Part shown: in pieces, positions 53,801 through 61,931 of the stretch
How the letters are laid out: every line of letters starts with the position of its first letter
How positions within the stretch are numbered: position 1 is the stretch's first letter
DNA from: CAWGYT01 sp963826795
Lineage (GTDB): Bacteria; Planctomycetota; Planctomycetia; Pirellulales; Pirellulaceae
Direction of reading: 5' to 3'
Assembly: GCA_963826795.1 (NCBI GenBank)
Contig: CAWGYT010000020.1
Location: 186,001 to 250,000 of the forward strand
Length of the DNA: 64,000 nucleotides
Made by a program: the position numbers and the translations under genes
Notes under the pieces: model-generated
Seen by the model: only the letters and a program-made list of their open reading frames with translations
The model's database searches: none
Told to the model about the DNA's origin: nothing

Positions 53801-53846
53801 CAGCTCGAATCGATTGCCCGGGACTCCACCTCTGATCGAGCGCTGA
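50832..53846 (+). CDS. PVC-type membrane-bound dehydrogenase with HEAT-like repeats and CxxCH heme domain
   Basis: The protein has about 1,004 residues. ATG 50832 gives a signal peptide (VGYFAVAWIVVGCLV) and has GAGG nine bases upstream; TTG 50814 is the longer alternative. The first part, about 50-420, is a six-bladed propeller like soluble glucose dehydrogenase (PDGFRVELVASEPDLMNPVA; ELPNSLTWGPDGWLYGLNG). HEAT-like helical repeats fill about 430-830. A c-type heme site CAQCH lies at 865-869 within GRAVFQKSCAQCHQIYGQG, followed by the typical planctomycete Trp/Glu-rich tail. The family is exported and thought to oxidise sugars or similar compounds and pass electrons to the heme; the substrate is unknown. 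The frame is intact over 3 kb. It is convergent with the FIST gene. Confidence 0.9.
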   Translation: MLGTHQVGYFAVAWIVVGCLVTSEQAAAEEPPPIVIPHHQSEAPGPALSPAEAIEKMVVPDGFRVELVASEPDLMNPVAMAIDHRGRFWVTESFEYPRRSAGPGRDRIKILEDTDHDGRVDRVTVFAEGLNIPSGIALGYGGVWVANSPDLLFLQDTDGDGRADRQEVVVTGFGRADTHELPNSLTWGPDGWLYGLNGVFNPGQVTQGGRTFAFTCTMFRIHPRTREFQLFAEGTSNPWGIAFDSEGSAFISACVIDHLWHLTERGYYHRQGGPYPPHTWKLGSIVDYTHQMAAYCGLTYFDSDAYPESYREKLYMGNIHGGCINVDELHRAGATYQAQPAADFLTAHDAWFMPVVQKTGPDGCLYILDWYDRYHCYQDANRDPAGIDRGRGRLYRVRYEATPRAPAFDLEAENDEQLMERLSSPNIFFRELAQRLLAERGVPTTQAKLEQLVRRDDAPRKARLHALWALIGSGPLRPEFHASLLQHSDPTFRAWGVRAAGNQAPVPDALREVVAQLADDPAPDVRVQVAIAAPKLAGADAVEVLLEVLAHPDPDDLIPHIVWQNLLPALQRDPAPVVARLTTAERPSDGMNQMLPPLVEFLLAQPPQAPVLAQLLARVAGAGDRWPASREALQALRESCLNDPRWQGQRGRLREPLLPVLRVARSRADADEADELTMLAALLEDPESLRDVRGWITADQPPRRRRQGIEVLAATGDLRATRAAAQWLSSASADEADLLSDVVAVLGRSSDPRVATLLLECYPRTLPALRPRLIELLTQRNDWAVPLLTAIRDQQLPRESLHINQVRRLQDSNDATVRDLVGEIWGKVREGRNPEVEQSIAKVEQWLGQRPGDAVRGRAVFQKSCAQCHQIYGQGEQVGPDITANGRASFAQLLSNVFDPNLVIGPAYQARTVLTRDGRSLSGLLIEDGPQRVVLKLQGGKVESLDREEIEALIVSPLSLMPEGWEKQLAEQEVVDLLHFLTLDGPPENASSNRLPGTPPLIER

Positions 53847-53914
53847 GCGAGCGGGAAGCTCCGGCGTTCCACTTGCGAACTGCGTGCGGACTCGCGACCG
53901 GCAAGGCGTTCGGC

Positions 53915-55110
53915 TCAGCCGACGTCGGGACCGAACAGGGCAGCGCTGGCCGTGAAGCCATGCAGAAAGTTCGCGCCACCGACCGGTCCAATTTCTCCCT
54001 GGGCAAAGAAACCCGCCAGTGGGATCTCGCCCAGTCGATCGGCGATCATCTGCGCGTCGTGGTTGGGCTGCGAAAAGAGCCGCGTGCCGCGCCCGTTGCA
54101 GCTGAATAGCAACCCCGCTTCGGGTGATGAGAGGGCGTGTCGCTGGCGCAGCAGCTGGTCCAACTCGGCCGACGCCCGCGCTCGTCCCGTAGCTGGAACT
54201 GGACGGTTTGGCCGGGACGGAGGTAATCCCCGACGGCGATCGCGCCGGACTCTCGATCGATTCCCATCACGTTCCGAATCAGGAAATCGCCCGTCTGAAA
54301 TTCATCTTGATACTCGTTAACCACCCGGCCCAGATGGAGACCCCGCTGCAGCAACTCTTGTTCGTGGGTGGGGAGTTGCTGAAAAACGTGCTGAAGCTGC
54401 TCGAGCGCCGGCTTGCCGCCCAGCTGATGGATCAGATTCCGCTCGGCCGCCGTCACCACAAACGTCTCGCCCACGGGTCGACACCCTTGCGAAACGACGC
54501 TGGCCACTTGAACGCCACCTTGGATCATCCAGCCGACGGCGCCTGTCGCGTGACAGCGTGTGCCTTCGAACAGGCGGTTCCGGTCGGGCCCAGTCGCCCC
54601 GCTGGCCATGCCGCCCAGAACCGGAAATCGAGGATGCTCGTCGTTGATTTGCTGCAGCAAGTAGTCGGCGGGAAACGTGAAGGGATCGGCCAGCAGCAGC
54701 AGGGTTCCGCCGGCGGGCCACTCGGCGATCAGCGAATCGGGCCAACCGACAATGGCGCCCCCTTCGGGCGTTCGCTGAAACTGCAAGCGAATCGGAGTGA
54801 CCTCCATCGTCGCCGCGCCGGAAACCCAAAGGGTCAGCGCGGGACCCTCTTCAATCTCTTGTCGACCACAGATCACGCCCTCCGCCGAGCAACCGATCAA
54901 GTTTTCGGTGCCCAAACGCTCACTCAATTGCCCGCCCAACTCGCTCCACTGCTCGGCATATTCGTGCGTGACGAAAAAGATCGCGCAGCGCGGCGACCCG
55001 TCCAACGACTGGGTGGCCGTGTCGCAAACCTCCGACACCGCGGCATCCAACGGCGTGCGGGTGGAAACGGCCGAGGCGAAACGGGAAGGACGAGTCACAG
55101 ATGAGCTCAT
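53915..55110 (-). CDS. FIST domain protein (FIST_N/FIST_C), one frame break
   Basis: The repaired length is about 398 residues, with a break near 54173 (one lost base in ERGRSAELDQ). FIST_N text such as SERLGTENLIGCSAEGVICG and FIST_C text GLLFSCNGRGTRLF and ANFLHGFTASAALF are clear. FIST domains are predicted small-ligand sensory modules, often joined to signalling domains. Here the protein consists of FIST alone, so any partner is separate. ATG 55110 was chosen; ATG 55137 is possible. No signal peptide or membrane segment is seen. Confidence 0.88.
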
Positions 55111-55434
55111 GGGTGGTTTGATCCAACGGGCAAGCAAGGGAAAAACGACGCGGTTCCTGTTTCGGAATTCTAGTGGACGACGGCGATGGCCAACACCGGG
55201 CGGTGGCGACGGATCCTAATCGGATTCGCTACAATCGTGTGTGTCGACGGCAATTCACGTCGCCCTCCGCAAAGCAAAGATGCCTCGAGGACCTGCTCGG
55301 AATCTGGGCCGCGGATAGATCGGCGGCACGCGCTGCGATGAGAGGAAATGGGGTGGCTCAGCGGAACGACACGGTGCAGCCAAGGCGGAGAGCGGCCGAG
55401 GCGCAGGCGCGGTTTCGCTCGCACGCGTTGCGGA

Positions 55435-56292
55435 ATGTGGATCTTCGTCGGGGCACTGGGTTACGCGGCCTGCGGCGGCGCGCTCGGCCCCGCGGTCCGC
55501 GCCAAGGACGCGGGGGGGCTTTCCGAGGCACTGGAAAATCGCGGTCGCCAATTGCGCGAGACCCTGGCCGAACGCGGTTTCCAGGTCGTGATCGAACCTC
55601 CGTTTGTCGTCGTCGGCGACGAGTCCGCCGAACGCGTGCAAAGTCGAGCTCGCGGAACGATTCGCTGGGCCACCGAGCGGCTGCAGGCGGAGTATTTCCC
55701 GCGGCTGCCAGCGCACCCGATCGAGATCTGGCTGCTGAAGGATGCGGACAGTTATCGCCGGACATCGGAAACTCGCTGGGGAATTACGCCGACCACACCC
55801 TTTGGGTACTTTGCCGCCCGCCACCAGGCCGTGGTCGTCGATATCAGCACGGGAGCGGGAACGCTGGTGCACGAATTGGTCCATCCGCTGATGGCCGTCA
55901 ACTTTCCCAGCTGTCCGGCCTGGTTCGATGAGGGTCTGGCCTCGCTGTACGAGCAGTGTTGTGATCGCGACGGCAAGATCTGGGGCCTGCCCAACTGGCG
56001 ACTCCGCCGCTTGCAGCGAGCGATCGATCACGATGCATTGCCGACCCTGGCCGAACTCTGCCAGACTTCGAAGCGCGAGTTTTACGCCGACAAATCCGGG
56101 ATGAACTACGCGCAAGCTCGCTATCTGTGCCTTTACCTGCAAGAACGTGGTCTGCTGTCCGACTTTTTCGTCGCGCTGCGCGGGGACCATGCGAGCGACC
56201 CGACCGGTTACCGGACCTTGGCGAAATTGCTTGGATCAAGCGGATCGGTTGACTTTCAGCAAGATTGGGAAGAATTTGTGCGAGGGCTGTAA
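55435..56292 (+). CDS. Exported zinc metalloprotease-like protein (HExxH, peptidase MA-like)
   Basis: The protein has 285 residues from ATG 55435, which puts a hydrophobic signal (IFVGALGYAACGGALG) at the N-terminus; the frame is open further upstream from 55348. HELVH at 146-150 is the zinc-binding motif, and WFDEGLASLYE about 20 residues on supplies the third ligand and is typical of gluzincin/peptidase MA-like families. The domain before it (IEIWLLKDADSYRR) resembles the N-terminal part of such proteins. It is probably an exported peptidase; the target is unknown. A dispersed repeat follows its stop codon. Confidence 0.82.
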   Translation: MWIFVGALGYAACGGALGPAVRAKDAGGLSEALENRGRQLRETLAERGFQVVIEPPFVVVGDESAERVQSRARGTIRWATERLQAEYFPRLPAHPIEIWLLKDADSYRRTSETRWGITPTTPFGYFAARHQAVVVDISTGAGTLVHELVHPLMAVNFPSCPAWFDEGLASLYEQCCDRDGKIWGLPNWRLRRLQRAIDHDALPTLAELCQTSKREFYADKSGMNYAQARYLCLYLQERGLLSDFFVALRGDHASDPTGYRTLAKLLGSSGSVDFQQDWEEFVRGL

Positions 56293-56324
56293 GGCAGGTT
56301 TGCCGCCCGCGCTGGAGCGGCGTC

Positions 56325-56550
56325 CCCCGCCCCCTCATCCGGCCTGCGGCCACCTTCTCCCGCGTGGGGGAGAAGGGACATGCTCGCAGTTGGGGAGAAG
56401 GGACATGCTCGCAGTTGCGGAGAAGGGAAATGCTCGCAGTTGCGGAGTGCCGTCACCTCTCCCGAGGCCGGGAGAGGTCGCCACGTAGTGGCGGGTGAGG
56501 GTCGAGCCGGGCCGGGTGAGGGTCGAGCCGGGCCGGGTGAGGGTCGAGCT
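56325..56550. repeat. Inverted copy of the dispersed repeat, with 3 x 21 bp tail
   Basis: CCCCCTCATCCGGCCTGCGG opens the block, the reverse complement of the right end of the block at 25302. GGAGAAGGGACATGCTCGCA units follow (three, with variation), then a CCTCTCCCGAGGCCGGGAGAGG hairpin region and about three copies of GGGTGAGGGTCGAGCCGGGCC. It lies between the metalloprotease and the next gene. Confidence 0.88.
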
Positions 56551-56567
56551 TGGACAAGGAGTGACGC

Positions 56568-57292
56568 ATGTTGACCAACGCGCAAGGGAAACGCCGGTGG
56601 CGGGAGATCGCGTCGATCGCCGGGACGTTTAGCTTGGGTATCGCCGTCGTCGTGTTTGCCGCCGGACCGTTGCGGGGCCAGGTCGTCCAGCTGCCTTCGT
56701 GGCGAGTGTTCTCCGTGAATACGTCGGTTTTGGTTCCGGACCAGGGGACGGCGTGGCTGGGTGGCGTCAGCAGTGGCTCGGTGTCCAGCGCCCGCTACGG
56801 ACCTTGGCGGCGCGGGCCATGGGGCGGGTTCTCGTCGACTCGTTCGGCGATGGGCAGCGGGACGACGTCGGTCAGCGCGACGATTCTGGATCATCAGCAG
56901 CGGGACGCGGCACTGCTTGCCGAGGCCCGAGCCGCTCGACATGCCCCCGGGCCGTTTCCGCGCCCTGAGGACGCGGAAGCAGCCTGGATGACCGAGCACT
57001 TGAGCCGCCCCGGACAGGAGGTTCGGCTTTCGGTGGCCGAGCTACAGGCAAGCGCCGCAGAACAGCGGGCCCGGCAACGTCAGTTCGCCCGGGTCGAAGC
57101 CGAGCGATTGTTGGAACATGGCGACGAGTGCTTTGCCAGGGGCGACTACCGTTTGGCGGGGATCTTCTACCGCAACGCGATGGCGCCGGAGCCGACGACG
57201 AGCTTGCGGACACGCTTGCCGCGCGTCTGCAGCACGTGCGAGGGGCGATTCAGGCGGAGCGACGCCACGGCGGAACCGCGAAACCTGGTTGA
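56568..57292 (+). CDS. Exported protein of unknown function, one frame break
   Basis: ATG 56568 begins a polar start followed by a hydrophobic signal (GTFSLGIAVVVFAAG). A conserved-looking segment follows (VVQLPSWRVFSVNTSVLVPD, then GGVSSGSV), which I associate with planctomycete secreted proteins, though I cannot name the family. The C-terminal part is helical with a TPR-like motif (RGDYRLAGIFYRNAM). The frame breaks near 57184; restoring one base gives ADDELADTLAARLQHVRGAI and ends at TGA 57290-57292, about 241 residues. Without repair it runs to 57326 with a nonsense-looking tail. Function unknown. Confidence 0.65.
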
Positions 57293-57362
57293 GCCGGCTT
57301 CGGTCCGGCGGCGCGAGCCGCGTTGATTCGGGGCCGATCAGGCCCGCGGCTCACGCGATCGC

Positions 57363-59371
57363 TTAACGCTGCCGGCGAAGCTTGCTGCGGCGGGGCGGCG
57401 GGGGTGAGGGTCGGGGGGCGTGAGGGTTATCGGCCTTGCCCGTGATTTCGAACAGGAAGCGGCTGGGCTGGGTCGGCCGGGGTTTGCCCCACTTGCGACG
57501 CGTGAGGGCGAAGGAAAGCGTCAGCCGCTCCTGCGCGCGTGTGATTCCGACGTAGCAAAAGCGGCGTTCTTCGTCGATCGCCTCGCCCTCGATCGCCACG
57601 CTTCGTTTGTGAGGCAGCAGGCCTTCTTCCATGCCGACCAGGTAGACGTGGGGGAACTCGAGCCCCTTGGCGCTGTGCAGTGTCATCAGCACGATGGAAT
57701 TCCGTTTGAGCTGCTTTTCCTTGTCGCTATCTTGTTCGCGGCCGGAGAGCATGATTTCGTCCAGGAACCCGGTCAACGTGGGCCGCTTGGCTCGTTCTGC
57801 GTACTCGGCGATGCTATTGACCACCTCTTCGACGGCGCTCCAACGCGACTCGTGAGCGTCGACGTCGTCTTTGTATCGCGTTCGAATCTCGCTGCGATAA
57901 TCGAGTGTCGAGATCAGTTCGTTGACCGTCTTGGAGAGGCTGCCGCTTTCGGCTTGGCGGGCAAAACGGCGAACCAGCTGCATGAACGCGGCGGCGCCCT
58001 CGCACGCGACGCGACTGAAATCCGGCAGGCTCGCGGCGGACGGCAGCACACTCCAAACCGGTTCCCCCCGCCGCACTGCCTCGTCCACCAAAGCCGTGAC
58101 CGCCTGGCGACTGATGCCGCGCGGCGGGGTGTTGAGGATCCTCAGCAGGGAGGCCTCGTCATGAGGCTGGCTGATCACCCGCAGATAGGCCAGCAGATCA
58201 CGCACTTCGCGGCGGTCGTAAAACGACATGCCTCCGACCAGGGTGTAGGGCAGCTGCACCCGGCGCAGTTCCGTCTCGAAGACGCGCGGCTGTTCGTTGG
58301 TCCGAAACAGAATCGCAAAATCCGCCGCCGTGAGTTCGCCTTTGGCGAGTTGTCGCGTGATATCGGCCACGATCTCGCGGGCCTCGGCGGTCTCGTCTGG
58401 CAGCTGCAGGATTCGCGGTTTCTCGCCGCCCGGGCGCGCCGCACGCAGCGTCTTCTCGTGACGTACTCGGTTGTAGCGAATCAGGCGATTGGCCAGCGTC
58501 AAGATTTGTTCGGTACAGCGATAGTTGTCTTCCAGTCGAACGATCTGCGCGTCAGGCCAGTCGTTCTTAAATCCGAGAATGTGCCTGACCTCGGCACCCC
58601 GCCAGGCGTAGATCGACTGATCGTCGTCCCCCACCACGCACAGATTGCGATGACCGCTGGCCAGTAGCCGGACGATCTGGTACTGACTGGTGTTGGTGTC
58701 CTGATACTCGTCGATCAGGATCTGATCGAAACGCTCCACTTCGGCACGGCGCACGTCCGGAAACTTCTGAAACAGTTCCTCCGTGCACAGCAGCAGGTCG
58801 TCGAAATCGACCGCTCCGCCGGCGCGGAGTGCCTTCTGATAGCGACGATACGCGATCGCTGCCAGGTGTTCCTTGTCCGTCGCGGCCATGTTCACGGCCC
58901 GTTCCGGAGCGACGTGCGTGACTTCCATTGGCTGATGATGGCCAGTAGATCGGCCGGACGCAGTTGTGCGTTGGGGACGTTGATTTCCCGCAAGACCTGA
59001 CTCGCGATGCCCTCCTGATCCGATCGATCGTAAATCGAAAAGCGGGCCGGATAACCCAGTTGTGTGATGTGTCGCCGCAGGATTCGGACGCAAAGGCTAT
59101 GAAACGTCGAGATTTCAGGCGTCTGTGTCGACTTACGCGGCAGCAGGGCCCGTACCCGCTCACGCATCTCGTTGGCCGCCTTGTTCGTGAACGTCACGGC
59201 CAGAATTCGTTCCGGGGACGTGCCGCGGGCGATCAGCCGCGCAATCCGAAACGTGACGACGCGCGTCTTGCCCGTACCGGCCCCGGCCAGAACCAACAGC
59301 GGACCACGCTCGACCAACACGGCCTGCCGCTGGGCGGCATTGAGCTGGTTGAGCATCGCATCGCTTTTCAT
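57363..59371 (-). CDS. UvrD/Rep/PcrA-family superfamily 1 DNA helicase, one frame break
   Basis: The repaired length is about 669 residues, with a break near 58913 (one lost base after QWKS). ATG 59371 begins MKSDAMLNQLNAAQRQAV, the usual Q-motif start. Walker A AGAGTGKT is at 29-36; motif II is ILIDEYQDTN; motif III is VVGDDDQSIYAWRGA; motif V-VI text includes LMTLHSAKGLEFPHVYLVGM and RRFCYVGITRAQERL. This is a 3'-5' ATP-dependent helicase as in nucleotide excision and mismatch repair or replication restart. It is shorter than E. coli UvrD and ends in a Pro/Arg-rich tail. The exact role among UvrD, Rep and PcrA is not decided. Confidence 0.92.
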
Positions 59372-59667
59372 GGACCGCTTCCGTGTTCCGGCCGGAATCC
59401 TTCGGGCATCGCCAATCGGCAACCTTTCGCCGGCCAGCCATTCGTCAGGGAACAATATACGGAAACACGCTCCGTTGTCAGGCCCGGCTGAGAGTTTGGC
59501 GTCGCGATCTTGACGCTATCCTTTTGAAACTTCTATATTTGCGGTTTCGCAGACGCGCCAGCGCGAGATTCGTCTACCGACGCAATCCGGCCCGCCCCCG
59601 CGCTGCGCGAAAGGACCCTGCCGATTTGCGGCGGCACCCTTCCTAGCATCCCAAAGCGAGACCGGGA

Positions 59668-60741
59668 ATGAAGACCGAACGGCGTCACGAGCTGCAAGAA
59701 AACGAGCTGGCCAACTGGCTGGGCGAGAAGATCACCAAGATCCAACCCTATGGCAAGACGATCCTGGGTGTGGGCGTGCTGATCGTGGCCGTGCTGTTCG
59801 CGGTTTCGTATATCAATGGCCGCGGCGCCGAAACCGAAAAGGAAGCCTGGTCGGCTTATTTTCGGGCGATGAATTCCGGGGATCCCGTCGAGTTCCGCGA
59901 CATGGCCGCCGATTATCCGGGAACCGTCGCCGCGGGCTGGTCGCTGCAATCGGCCGGTGACCTGTTCTTCAACCAAGGCGTCGGAAAACTGTTCCAGAAT
60001 CGTAGCGAAGCGATGGAACAACTTCAAACCGCCCGCGATGCCTACGAAGTCGTCGTCAAGACCTACGTGAGTGACCCCATGCTGCAGGCACGAGCCAAAT
60101 TTGGCTTGGCCAAGGCCGAAGAGGCCATGGGGAACTTGGATAGCGCGAAGGCAAAATACGAGGAGCTCGCCAAGCAGACCGGTGATTCCGAAATGGCAAA
60201 ACTCGCCCAGCAGCGCGTGGATCAGCTGGACCGACCCGCGACGCAAGCGTGGTACACCTGGTTTGCCGAGCAAAAGCCGGCCACCAGCCCGCTGAACGAG
60301 CCGGGCTTCTTTCAGGATCTCCCGAATTTGCCCGAGCGTCCCGATTTGAACATGCCCGAGCCCGGCCAATTGCTGGGACCAGGGAGCAAGGCAGGCAACG
60401 TCCTGGACCTTCCGGAGGCTCTCGATGAACCGAATTCGGACAATCCGAGCGACAACCCGAATCCCCTGAAGCTTGAACTCGATCCGCCCGCGAGCGACAC
60501 ACTGCCGGGTGACCTCCTGCCAGACGAAACACCGCTCGGCGATCCGCTGCCCGGCGATCCGCTGCCCGGGGGCTCGCTGCCGGAAGTGGACACCACGACC
60601 CCTGGGCCGAGTCTCGATCTGCCCGATCTGGACAGTCCGGAACTCGACGGCGCTGCAACCGACGCCGTCGAGGCCCCAGCACCGAAGCCGGAATCGGCCT
60701 TGGACCTGGAATTTACGCCGCCCGAAAATGACTTGAACTAG
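59668..60741 (+). CDS. YfgM-like membrane-anchored TPR protein with acidic Pro-rich tail
   Basis: The protein has 357 residues. The N-terminus is cytoplasmic, then one membrane helix at about 31-49 (TILGVGVLIVAVLFAVSYI). TPR-like repeats lie around 115-190 (EAMEQLQTARDAYEVVV; NLDSAKAKYEELAKQTGD). The layout matches YfgM-like proteins of the periplasmic chaperone network. From about 215 on, the sequence is an acidic Pro/Leu/Asp low-complexity tail with PGDPLPG-type repeats, not part of the YfgM family. The RluD-like gene starts 114 bases later on the same strand, separated by a 23-pair inverted repeat. Confidence 0.75.
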   Translation: MKTERRHELQENELANWLGEKITKIQPYGKTILGVGVLIVAVLFAVSYINGRGAETEKEAWSAYFRAMNSGDPVEFRDMAADYPGTVAAGWSLQSAGDLFFNQGVGKLFQNRSEAMEQLQTARDAYEVVVKTYVSDPMLQARAKFGLAKAEEAMGNLDSAKAKYEELAKQTGDSEMAKLAQQRVDQLDRPATQAWYTWFAEQKPATSPLNEPGFFQDLPNLPERPDLNMPEPGQLLGPGSKAGNVLDLPEALDEPNSDNPSDNPNPLKLELDPPASDTLPGDLLPDETPLGDPLPGDPLPGGSLPEVDTTTPGPSLDLPDLDSPELDGAATDAVEAPAPKPESALDLEFTPPENDLN

Positions 60742-60754
60742 CGCCGCCCGCGTG

Positions 60755-60831
60755 GGGAAAAGGGGTCAGGTCCCAAACGCCGGAACGGCCCTTCGGGTGC
60801 TTCGCACTTTTGGGACCTGACCCCTTTTCCC
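60755..60831. repeat. Perfect 23 bp inverted repeat between two genes
   Basis: GGGAAAAGGGGTCAGGTCCC plus AAA at 60755-60777 is the exact reverse complement of 60809-60831. The 31-base interval includes GGCCCTTCGGGTGC. RNA from either strand would form a very stable hairpin. It may act as a terminator or processing site, or be a mobile REP-like element; it lacks a T tract of its own. Confidence 0.92.
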
Positions 60832-60855
60832 AACGCGGGAGACTCGAAAAGAAAC

Positions 60856-61911
60856 GTGAATCTTCCCTCGCCATCGGAATCGTTTCGGCACGTCGTGCAA
60901 GAATCAGAGAGCGGGGCGCGACTGGATTCGCTGCTCGCGCAACTCGTGCCCCGCTTCAGCCGTGTTCGAATCCGAGCGGGGATCAACGCCGCCGACGTGT
61001 GCGTCAACTCGAAACGCTGCAAGGCCGCGTATCGCGTGCGCAGCGGAGACGTGATCGCGGGACAATTGCCCAGTGAGTTTCGCGACTTGCCGCAGGGCGA
61101 GGACATCCCGCTGAGCGTGCTGTACGAAGACGACCGGCTGGTTGTGATCAACAAGCCTCCCGCGATGGTCGTCCATCCGTCCAAGGGGCATTGGAGTGGA
61201 ACGCTCACGTCCGCTTTGACCTATCGCTACGAACAGCAGCTCAGCCAGGTCGGCGGAGCCGTCCGACCGGGGATCGTTCATCGCTTGGATCGCGACACCA
61301 GCGGGGTGATCGTCATTGCCCGCGACGACGAGGCGCATCTCTATCTCGCTCGGCAATTCGAGCAGCGGACCGTGACCAAGGAGTACTATGCGATTTGCCG
61401 CGGGAAACTGGATCGAGACCGGGACCGGATCGAACTGCCGATTGGACCGCATCCGTACCATCGCGAAAAAATGGCGGTTCGCGCCGAGCATGCGAACAGT
61501 CGGACGGCGAGCACGTTTTACGAGGTGGATCGCCGTTTCGTTGGTTTCCTGAGCATGAAGGTCTTTCCCAAGACCGGGCGCACCCATCAGATCCGAGTCC
61601 ATCTTGCGCACGTGGGCTGTCCGGTCGTCTGCGATCCGTTGTATGCCGGCCAGCGTCAATTGACCCGGGGTGAGCTCATCGGCGGCGTGGCCGATCAGCA
61701 GATCCTCTTCGATCGCTTGGCGCTGCACGCCCGCCGACTGGAGATCCGTCATCCCGATGACGACCGGCCGCTGGCGTTCGAGGCGCCGATTCCGCCCGAA
61801 TTCACGGCGCTACTCGAACAACTCGCCGAGCTCAGGTCGGTGCCAGGAGAGCGCAACCCAGGAGAGCGCAACCCAGGAGGGCGCAACCCGGGAGAGCGAA
61901 GCTCCCGCTGA
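60856..61911 (+). CDS. RluD-family RNA pseudouridine synthase
   Basis: The protein has 351 residues from GTG 60856. The N-terminus is an S4-like RNA-binding domain (ARLDSLLAQLVPRFSRVRI). The catalytic motif HRLDRDTSG has its Asp at 145 (HRLD), and KTGRTHQIRVHLAHVG is the conserved later motif. Enzymes of this family isomerise uridines in large-subunit rRNA or tRNA. The last 20 or so residues are made of PGERN-type repeats from a 15 bp tandem DNA repeat (61844-61903), not part of the family fold. Which uridines are modified cannot be told. Confidence 0.92.
   Translation: MNLPSPSESFRHVVQESESGARLDSLLAQLVPRFSRVRIRAGINAADVCVNSKRCKAAYRVRSGDVIAGQLPSEFRDLPQGEDIPLSVLYEDDRLVVINKPPAMVVHPSKGHWSGTLTSALTYRYEQQLSQVGGAVRPGIVHRLDRDTSGVIVIARDDEAHLYLARQFEQRTVTKEYYAICRGKLDRDRDRIELPIGPHPYHREKMAVRAEHANSRTASTFYEVDRRFVGFLSMKVFPKTGRTHQIRVHLAHVGCPVVCDPLYAGQRQLTRGELIGGVADQQILFDRLALHARRLEIRHPDDDRPLAFEAPIPPEFTALLEQLAELRSVPGERNPGERNPGGRNPGERSSR
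61844..61903. repeat. 15 bp tandem repeat, four copies, inside the RluD-like gene end
   Basis: Units CAGGAGAGCGCAACC at 61844 and 61859, CAGGAGGGCGCAACC at 61874, and a diverged fourth at 61889. The period is a multiple of three, so the reading frame is kept and the protein gains repeated PGERN/PGGRN text. Confidence 0.9.
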
Positions 61912-61931
61912 GCCGCCACCTCAGGCGGTCG

